Assembly: GCA_964398775.1 (NCBI GenBank)
Contig: CAYNND010000017.1
Coordinates: 1-10,747 of the forward strand
Source: CAYNND01 sp964398775
GTDB taxonomy: Bacteria; Patescibacteriota; Minisyncoccia; Phycocordibacterales; UBA2100
Reading direction: 5' to 3'
DNA: 10,747 nt
Part shown: positions 6,850-10,747 of the stretch, piece by piece
Numbering within the stretch: position 1 is the stretch's first letter
Layout of the letters: each line of letters starts with the position of its first letter
Program-made: the position numbers and the translations under genes
Notes under the pieces: model-generated
Database searches by the model: none
Told to the model about the DNA's origin: nothing
The model's input: only the letters and a program-made list of their open reading frames with translations

Positions 6850-7110
6850 TTACTTTTCGAGGCTGGGTGGTAGCGCGAACTCATGCATGCGCGCATAGTC
6901 ACGGATAAGACTCAACTGCAGGTCTGTGACGCAGACCAATTGCTGGGTTTCTTTCGCGAGTACGCACGATACCGAGCAGGCAACTATTTCGCCAAGCTCC
7001 TTTTCAATGACTCGAACAAACGCCTCCTCTGTTGGTGAGAGTCCCTCGTACATATTTCTTCCCTTGTACGTGTAGACTGTGTCACCTGTTTCTGTTTTCT
7101 CAACGTTCAT
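6850..7110 (-). CDS. Small protein of unknown function, lone leftward gene
   Basis: The 86-residue product has a polar start (MNVEKTETGDTVYTY), then a helix-rich region with ACSVSCVLAKETQQLVCV and a charged C-terminus. It has no signal peptide or membrane segment and no family I recognise. The start at 7110 is chosen because GGAG lies 9 nt upstream, one of the few good Shine-Dalgarno sequences in the window. A second ATG at 7119 touches that GGAG, and an upstream TTG at 7173 overlaps a TTATAC-like -10 (7161-7166 complement), so both are less likely. It is the only gene on the minus strand here, placed back to back with the ribosomal operon and sharing its upstream region. Confidence 0.65.
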   Translation of the reverse strand: MNVEKTETGDTVYTYKGRNMYEGLSPTEEAFVRVIEKELGEIVACSVSCVLAKETQQLVCVTDLQLSLIRDYARMHEFALPPSLEK

Positions 7111-7210
7111 CGTCGTCATCTCCAAGACGGGTCCATATGTGAAGGAACAAGCGCATTCCCGTATAATGCGCAATCCGCCGCAATTGAACCATATTTTAAT
7201 GATTTGTCAA

Positions 7211-7219
7211 TAATATACC
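7211..7219 (+). promoter_or_regulatory. Possible -10 of the rplJL operon
   Basis: TAATATACC lies in an AT-rich stretch about 25 nt before the L10 leader core. No convincing -35 is visible at standard spacing. The position fits transcription starting near 7226, producing a leader of about 157 nt. Confidence 0.4.
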
Positions 7220-7239
7220 GTTGCAAACGGGGCAGGGGT

Positions 7240-7330
7240 AGTGTAGAGTGCTCCCACTGGCTAAAGACAGCGAGTCGCCGAAAGGCGGTCAAGTGAGCCC
7301 TGCTCACGCTTGCCGAGGTCGAACTCTTCC
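7240..7330 (+). ncRNA. L10 leader RNA (ribosomal stalk autoregulatory leader)
   Basis: This structured leader lies upstream of rplJ. In other bacteria the L10-(L7/L12) complex binds it and represses its own operon. AAAGACAGC (7263-7271) and GCCGAGGT (7312-7319) match the two conserved segments I know from bacterial L10 leaders. Between them lie a CGCC-GAAA-GGCG tetraloop hairpin (7276-7287) and a GTGAGC-CCT-GCTCAC hairpin (7293-7307). AGAGT (7245-7249) can pair with ACTCT (7323-7327) to close the base. The boundaries are estimated. Confidence 0.78.
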
Positions 7331-7373
7331 GCGTTTAGACGCGGGTTCTAGCCCAGTATTATCAGCTAATACT
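7329..7373 (+). promoter_or_regulatory. Two hairpins between L10 leader and rplJ start
   Basis: CCGCGT-TTAG-ACGCGG (7329-7344) is a 6-bp stem with a 4-nt loop. AGTATTA-TCAGC-TAATACT (7355-7373) is a perfect 7-bp stem that ends 9 nt before the rplJ ATG. Neither has a T run, so control of translation is more likely than transcription termination. This is inferred from position. Confidence 0.5.
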
Positions 7374-7382
7374 TACTGTGCT

Positions 7383-7889
7383 ATGGCAAAAACAAAAGCA
7401 CAAAAGCAAGAAATCGTAGAGAAGCTTGCGGAGGCCTTCAAGGGTTCTGTCTCTTCTGTCTTCGTGCACTACAAAGGAGTGAACATGGAGGAGGAGTACG
7501 CAATGCGACGTGCGCTCACTGCTGCTGGTGTTAAGTATTTCATCACTCGTAAATCTCTCATGAAGCGCGCAGCGCAGGCAGCGGGAGTCGCGGGGGAGGT
7601 ACCAACACTTTCAGGTGAAGTCGCTGTTGTATACGGCACGAACGATGCAGCGAAGGAAGACATCACGCTCTCTCCACGCGGTATTCAGGAATTCGTCAAG
7701 AAGCTCGGCGGGAAACTTGCAATCATGGGCGGTATCGTCGAAGGAAAGTTTGTACCTACTGCAGAGATGCAGACACTTGCAACCATCCCACCAGTCGACA
7801 CACTCCGTGGTATGTTCGTCAACGTCATCAATTCTCCAATTCAGGGATTTGTTGTTGCGCTCTCAAAGATCGCAGAGAAGAAGGCGTAG
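7383..7889 (+). CDS. rplJ: 50S ribosomal protein L10
   Basis: The 168-residue protein anchors the L7/L12 dimers to 23S rRNA at the ribosomal stalk base. The family signature is complete: MAKTKAQKQEIVEKLAEAF start, VFVHYKGV, the basic FITRKSLMKRA segment, GEVAVVYG, GGKLAIMGGIVEGKF, and a C-terminal helix that binds L7/L12. Length is standard. ATG 7383 is chosen because it begins the family's usual N-terminus, although no Shine-Dalgarno is present and the frame is open further upstream. It lies directly behind the L10 leader and 41 nt before rplL, with no terminator between, so the two are co-transcribed. rplK and rplA are not next to it here. Confidence 0.97.
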   Translation: MAKTKAQKQEIVEKLAEAFKGSVSSVFVHYKGVNMEEEYAMRRALTAAGVKYFITRKSLMKRAAQAAGVAGEVPTLSGEVAVVYGTNDAAKEDITLSPRGIQEFVKKLGGKLAIMGGIVEGKFVPTAEMQTLATIPPVDTLRGMFVNVINSPIQGFVVALSKIAEKKA

Positions 7890-7930
7890 TTCTGTTCAAT
7901 TTATTTTAAGTATCATTTAATTTTTAAAAA

Positions 7931-8314
7931 ATGGAAAACGTAGAAGTTCCGGCAAAGTTTCAAGCTATTGTCGATGCAATCGAGAAAATGTCAGTTGTTG
8001 ACTTGAACGAGCTCGTAAAGCTCTTTGAGGCAAAGTTTGGTGTGTCTGCTGCTGCAGTTGCAGTTGCAGGTCCTGCTGCAGGTGGCGCGGCTGCTGAAGA
8101 GAAATCTTCATTCGGTATCGAGCTCACAGAGGCAGGTGCTCAGAAGATTGCTGTTATCAAGGTTGTGAAGGAAGTACTTGGTCTTGGTCTCGGTGAGGCA
8201 AAGGCACTTGTTGATGCAGCTCCAAAGATGGTCAAGGAGGGTCTCAAGAAGGAGGAAGCAGATGAGCTCAAGAAGAAGCTCGAGGAGGCTGGAGCAAAAG
8301 TTACAGTCAAATAA
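7931..8314 (+). CDS. rplL: 50S ribosomal protein L7/L12
   Basis: The 127-residue stalk protein recruits and activates translation GTPases. The N-terminal dimerisation helices (about 8-40, with VDLNELVKLFEAKFGVS) are followed by the flexible Ala/Gly/Val hinge (about 40-55) and the C-terminal domain (about 60-127) with KIAVIKVVKEVLGLGLGEAKALVD, APKMVKEGLKKEEADELKKKLEEAG and the AKVTVK end, which is the factor-binding face. Length and all conserved Lys and Gly positions look normal. The start ATG follows TTTTTAAAAA with no Shine-Dalgarno. A terminator begins 20 nt after the stop. The codon choice (GCA, CTC, AAG) is regular, as expected for a highly expressed gene. Confidence 0.98.
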   Translation: MENVEVPAKFQAIVDAIEKMSVVDLNELVKLFEAKFGVSAAAVAVAGPAAGGAAAEEKSSFGIELTEAGAQKIAVIKVVKEVLGLGLGEAKALVDAAPKMVKEGLKKEEADELKKKLEEAGAKVTVK

Positions 8315-8333
8315 TTGTACTGTACGTGTTCAG

Positions 8334-8360
8334 ACAAAAGCCGGCATTGCCGGCTTTTGT
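8334..8360. terminator. Terminator of the rplJL operon
   Basis: A perfect 12-bp stem ACAAAAGCCGGC (8334-8345) and its complement (8349-8360) surround an ATT loop. The GCCGGC core with flanking A and T runs fits a Rho-independent terminator usable in both directions. Confidence 0.9.
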
Positions 8361-8422
8361 TGTGGCTCAGCTTAGTCATTTTTTCTCAGTACGTTTTTTT
8401 ATTCCCGTCAATGCGTACCCTG

Positions 8423-8431
8423 TGATACACT
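8423..8431 (+). promoter_or_regulatory. Extended -10 promoter element of the winged-helix gene
   Basis: TGATACACT matches the extended -10 form seen at 6537 and 9061 and lies 8 nt before the ATG at 8440, predicting an almost leaderless transcript. No clear -35 is seen. Confidence 0.5.
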
Positions 8432-8439
8432 CATGCACT

Positions 8440-9015
8440 ATGAACGATATAGCGAATCGACTCTTCGGAAAAGAACCACGCACACTCATACTCCGTGCGT
8501 TTGCACTTGCCGCAGAACGACCGCTCTCTTTTGAAGATATAGCGGCTACAACAAAACTTAAGAAAAAGTTGCTCACGAGAGAACTCGGTGCTCTGAAGCG
8601 TGCGAAAGTCATTGCGGATACTCGCACAAAGGAAGGGAAGGGCATGATGGTCACAGATGCTCATGTGCAGCATATATTGAAGCAACTGTTTACACACTCA
8701 GCACAGCTTGCTGATGACCAACTCGTTTCAAAAATAAAAAAAGCCGGGCCACTTAAGATGCTTGTTTGTAGTGGTGTACTTATCGGTGAGCATGAAGCAG
8801 AACTTGATTTGCTCATTGTCGGTGCAATGAACGAAAAAATGCTTGCGCGTGTGCTCAAGCCACTCGAGGCACACCATGGCGCAGAGTTGCGCTGTGCACT
8901 CTTTACCGAAGAAGAGTTCTATCATCGTCTTGATGTGCGTGACCTTTTGATTGCAAATTTGTTGCAAGGAAAACACCGTGTGCTTGTCGATAAGACAAAA
9001 CGTCCACAGAAATAA
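8440..9015 (+). CDS. Winged-helix protein with degenerate nucleotidyltransferase domain, putative regulator
   Basis: The product has 191 residues. Residues 1-80 read as a winged helix: LILRAFALAAERPLSFEDIA, then KKKLLTRELGALKRAKVI as the recognition-helix region, then a basic wing. Residues 104-185 resemble an MNT-type nucleotidyltransferase fold: GPLKMLVCSGVLIGE, ELDLLIVG (E121, D123), then a conserved-looking FTEEEFYHRLDVRDLLIANLLQGKHRVLVD segment, split at residue 170. The usual Gly-Ser and paired Asp are partly lost, so catalysis is doubtful. Related two-domain proteins are common in archaea and CPR genomes and are usually called transcriptional regulators. ATG 8440 follows an extended -10 by 8 nt; an earlier in-frame start would overlap the rplL terminator. 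Regulatory role and targets are inferred. Confidence 0.75.
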   Translation: MNDIANRLFGKEPRTLILRAFALAAERPLSFEDIAATTKLKKKLLTRELGALKRAKVIADTRTKEGKGMMVTDAHVQHILKQLFTHSAQLADDQLVSKIKKAGPLKMLVCSGVLIGEHEAELDLLIVGAMNEKMLARVLKPLEAHHGAELRCALFTEEEFYHRLDVRDLLIANLLQGKHRVLVDKTKRPQK

Positions 9016-9043
9016 AGCATATCAGGCTGTGGGTAAGTCATGC

Positions 9044-9060
9044 GGGGCTCTCTGAGCCCT
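9044..9060. other. GC-rich hairpin just upstream of a promoter
   Basis: GGGCTC (9045-9050) pairs with GAGCCC (9054-9059) around a TCT loop, extended by a G-T pair. It has no T run, so it is a poor terminator for the gene ending at 9015. It abuts the extended -10 at 9061 and could be an operator. Confidence 0.35.
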
Positions 9061-9069
9061 TGCTATACT
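9061..9069 (+). promoter_or_regulatory. Extended -10 promoter element of the TM-helix protein gene
   Basis: TGCTATACT is an extended -10 placed 37 nt before the ATG at 9107. The transcript would carry a leader of about 30 nt with a small GTGC-GCAA-GCAC hairpin (9082-9093) closed by a GNRA tetraloop. Confidence 0.6.
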
Positions 9070-9106
9070 GCATGGTAATTAGTGCGCAAGCACCATAAAC
9101 CATCAT

Positions 9107-9787
9107 ATGGATTACTCAATCACAACATTACTCAGCGATGCGTTCATCGAAGTATGGGCTGCATTTATGACATTTTTACCAATGATTATCGCCGCGCTCC
9201 TCATCGTGACAGTGGGAGTCATTGCAGGAAAGTTTCTTGGAGAAACTGTCACGAAGCTGTTGAATGTTTTGAAAGTAAATGATGCACTCGGTTCTGTGGG
9301 CGGTCAGCGCCTTGCTGAAAAGGCTGGAGTAAAACTTGCTGTACACGAGTGGATTGGTACCTGTATTCGTTGGTTCATTCAGGTTGTATTTTTCATTGCG
9401 GCACTGAACGCTCTCGGTATGTATACCGTGACTTACTTCATGGAAGATATGGTCTACGGCTTTCTACCGAAAGTACTTGTCGCTGTGTTCATCATGGTCG
9501 CCGCAGGTGTCGCAGGTGAGTGGGTACGTAAAGCGATTGAGCGAAGTGTGACAAAAATCGGCAGTGTCAGTCCCGCGCTCCTCGGTGCTGCTGCAGAGTG
9601 GTCAATTATCGTATTTGCACTTTTTGCTGCACTCACTGAGCTTGGTATTGCGGAAGATTTGATTCGCATTTTGTTCACTGGAATCGTCGTCGCGCTCTCG
9701 CTCGCTCTTGGTCTTTCTTTCGGTATTGGAGGGCAACAGGCTGCTGCAGACTTCATTGAATCGGTGAAGGAAAAAGGGAAGAAATAG
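9107..9787 (+). CDS. Conserved TM-helix membrane protein, related to small-conductance mechanosensitive channels
   Basis: The 226-residue protein has about five hydrophobic segments, near residues 17-41, 87-111, 117-139, 164-180 and 185-206. The repeated pattern of a membrane helix followed by GKFLGETVTKLLNVL or GEWVRKAIERSV, with a final LSFGIGGQQAAADFIESV, fits the conserved TM-helix repeat family found with and near MscS (YggB-like) channels. It lacks the large cytoplasmic beta domain of MscS itself, so it is a short membrane-only form. It probably forms a pore or a membrane scaffold responding to tension or osmotic change; this is inferred from family. It has its own extended -10 promoter and a strong terminator, so it is a single-gene unit. 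No Shine-Dalgarno precedes the ATG; the start is supported by position relative to the promoter. Confidence 0.82.
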   Translation: MDYSITTLLSDAFIEVWAAFMTFLPMIIAALLIVTVGVIAGKFLGETVTKLLNVLKVNDALGSVGGQRLAEKAGVKLAVHEWIGTCIRWFIQVVFFIAALNALGMYTVTYFMEDMVYGFLPKVLVAVFIMVAAGVAGEWVRKAIERSVTKIGSVSPALLGAAAEWSIIVFALFAALTELGIAEDLIRILFTGIVVALSLALGLSFGIGGQQAAADFIESVKEKGKK

Positions 9788-9817
9788 CAGTCAAAAACTT
9801 TGCTCAAATAAAGCACT

Positions 9818-9847
9818 AAAAAAAGCGCTCAACAGAGCGCTTTTTTT
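9818..9847. terminator. Rho-independent terminator
   Basis: AGCGCTC (9824-9830) pairs with GAGCGCT (9835-9841) around an AACA loop. A run of A before and a run of T after extend the stem and give a classic bidirectional terminator for the TM-helix gene. Confidence 0.93.
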
Positions 9848-9874
9848 CTTTCAAAAAACGAACTTTTTTGAAAG
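9848..9874. repeat. AT-rich 11-bp inverted repeat next to the terminator
   Basis: CTTTCAAAAAA (9848-9858) and TTTTTTGAAAG (9864-9874) are perfect complements around a CGAAC loop. It may be a second terminator in tandem or an AT-rich protein-binding site. The rest of 9875-9984 shows no gene. Confidence 0.6.
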
Positions 9875-9940
9875 CGTGTCAAGAAAAAAGCTGTGGAAAA
9901 GGATGGGGATAAAGTATGCAGATATTTCGATTTTAAGCCG

Positions 9941-9957
9941 TATTATTGTGATTACAC
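9941..9957 (+). promoter_or_regulatory. Possible promoter of the surface protein gene
   Basis: TATTAT (9941-9946) and the overlapping TGATTACAC (9949-9957) are both weak -10 candidates 27-38 nt before the ATG at 9985. Neither has a good -35. Confidence 0.25.
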
Positions 9958-9984
9958 GGATGGACATACATTCGTGCCATTTCG

Positions 9985-10747
9985 ATGAATAAAATTCTGT
10001 GTGCGAAAGTGCTGATAGTTGCGGCAGTTTTCTTCGGTGGTTCATTTGCGTACGCGGGCAATCCGACAAATCCGATTCTTCCTGCCGACAACATTCAAGA
10101 CCCGGGTGCGGGTACTACGCCGTGGGGCGGATGTACTCCTGCAGACACAAACTGCTATGTCACAAATGTCGGTGGTCCTGGTTCATTCAGCACACTCACT
10201 TCAACAGGGAACACAACACTCGGTACGGGTGCTGGCACAGTGAACACAATCGGCAATGCATCAGGTACAACTACTTTTTTCGGTACAACAATTTTCAATA
10301 CACTTCCGTCACTTCCACTTACAACAGGCTCGATACTTGTCGGTAATGGGAGCAATATTGCTGCAGCTGTAGCTCCTGGAACAAATGGTCAGGTCCTGCA
10401 GATTGTCGCTGGTGTTCCAACATGGTCTGCACTTCCTTCGGGGACAGTCTCTTCTGTTTTCGGCCGTACTGGTGTAGTCATCGCCACAGCTGGTGACTAC
10501 ACTGCTACACAAATCACAAACACTCCAGCAGGAACTATTGCGGGCGTAACTGTACAGGCTGCACTCGACGAACTTGATTCAGAAAAACTTTCAAATGCGC
10601 TCGCAAGTGGCAGTGTATTTATCGGGAACGGTTCAGGGGTTGCAACGGCACAAGCAGTTTCAGGAGATGCCACTATCACCAACGCCGGAGTTCTCACCAT
10701 CTCAAACAGTGCAATCACCCTCGCAAAACTCGCGGCAGACTCAGTCA
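9985..10747 (+). CDS. Secreted repetitive surface protein, phage-tail-fibre-like (N-terminal part; runs off window)
   Basis: The frame stays open from ATG 9985 to the right edge (254 residues, no stop). Residues 1-24 are a signal peptide (cleavage near AYA|G). A short region with C50 and C57 (GGCTPADTNCYV) leads into Gly/Thr/Ser/Asn-rich strands. Residues 153-201 (TVSSVFGRTGVV, then AGDYTATQITNTPAG, then TVQAALDELDSEK) and 228-254 (DATITNAGVLTISNSAITLAKLA) closely match sequence styles of phage tail-fibre and long bacterial adhesin proteins. The motif GSILVGNGSNIA (115-126) recurs as GSVFIGNGSGVA (209-220). The signal peptide indicates a cell-surface protein, not a phage virion part. A very long fibre for attachment is likely but inferred; a C-terminal chaperone or anchor domain would lie outside the window. 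Confidence 0.85.
   Translation, partial: MNKILCAKVLIVAAVFFGGSFAYAGNPTNPILPADNIQDPGAGTTPWGGCTPADTNCYVTNVGGPGSFSTLTSTGNTTLGTGAGTVNTIGNASGTTTFFGTTIFNTLPSLPLTTGSILVGNGSNIAAAVAPGTNGQVLQIVAGVPTWSALPSGTVSSVFGRTGVVIATAGDYTATQITNTPAGTIAGVTVQAALDELDSEKLSNALASGSVFIGNGSGVATAQAVSGDATITNAGVLTISNSAITLAKLAADSV

Noticed and set aside
7116..7307. Minus-strand open frame of 63 residues
   Set aside because: It overlaps the L10 leader RNA and the upstream region of the 6850-7110 gene; it has no coding signs.
7329..7352. tRNA-like stretch: stem-loop followed by GGGTTCTAGCCC resembling a T arm
   Set aside because: No acceptor stem, D arm or anticodon arm can be folded around it; the L10 leader and its downstream hairpins explain the region better.
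9960..9992. Ten-codon upstream frame overlapping the start of the surface gene
   Set aside because: It has no ribosome site and such short frames arise by chance; nothing supports its translation.

Overview
The window looks like a chromosome segment of a Candidate Phyla Radiation bacterium (Patescibacteria), most likely a Parcubacteria-type lineage. This is an inference from gene content: lamin-tail-domain (LTD) secreted proteins, a long tail-fibre-like surface protein, a REP-associated transposase with palindromic repeats, a conserved TM-helix channel-like protein, short intergenic gaps and few recognisable Shine-Dalgarno sequences. TGA ends two genes (2915-2917 and 3647-3649), so the genetic code appears standard, which argues against Gracilibacteria or Absconditabacteria. 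No marker gene in the window fixes the lineage.

Layout. (1) 1-300: the end of a TPR-repeat protein, closed by a perfect 16-bp terminator hairpin at 323-360. (2) 396-1210: a REP-associated tyrosine transposase (RAYT) bracketed by four copies of its presumed palindromic repeat. The last two copies form a perfect 40-bp palindrome that supplies the stop codon. (3) 1265-6504: a three-gene cell-surface operon of an LTD/PKD protein with a C-terminal membrane helix, a membrane-anchored protein with an Asp/Asn-rich putative Ca-binding loop, and a 952-residue secreted protein joining a GHSQG lipase-like domain, an LTD and a beta-helix-like tail. (4) 6555-7110: a 66-residue membrane-anchored protein facing an 86-residue protein of unknown function, with a shared terminator between them. 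(5) 7240-8360: an L10 leader RNA, rplJ, rplL and a terminator, which form a conserved ribosomal stalk operon. (6) 8440-9015: a winged-helix plus degenerate nucleotidyltransferase protein. (7) 9107-9787: a conserved TM-helix (MscS-related) membrane protein with a strong terminator. (8) 9985 to the window edge: the start of a secreted, repetitive, phage-tail-fibre-like surface protein.

Together the window alternates housekeeping (rplJL) with exported envelope proteins that are plausible for an episymbiont: LTD, PKD, lipase-like and tail-fibre-like modules. Several genes share a TGNTAYACT-like extended -10 or a TATAAT placed 6-9 nt before the ATG, pointing to leaderless or near-leaderless mRNAs. 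The best candidates for a less described system are the RAYT/REP unit and the lipase-LTD-beta-helix surface operon.
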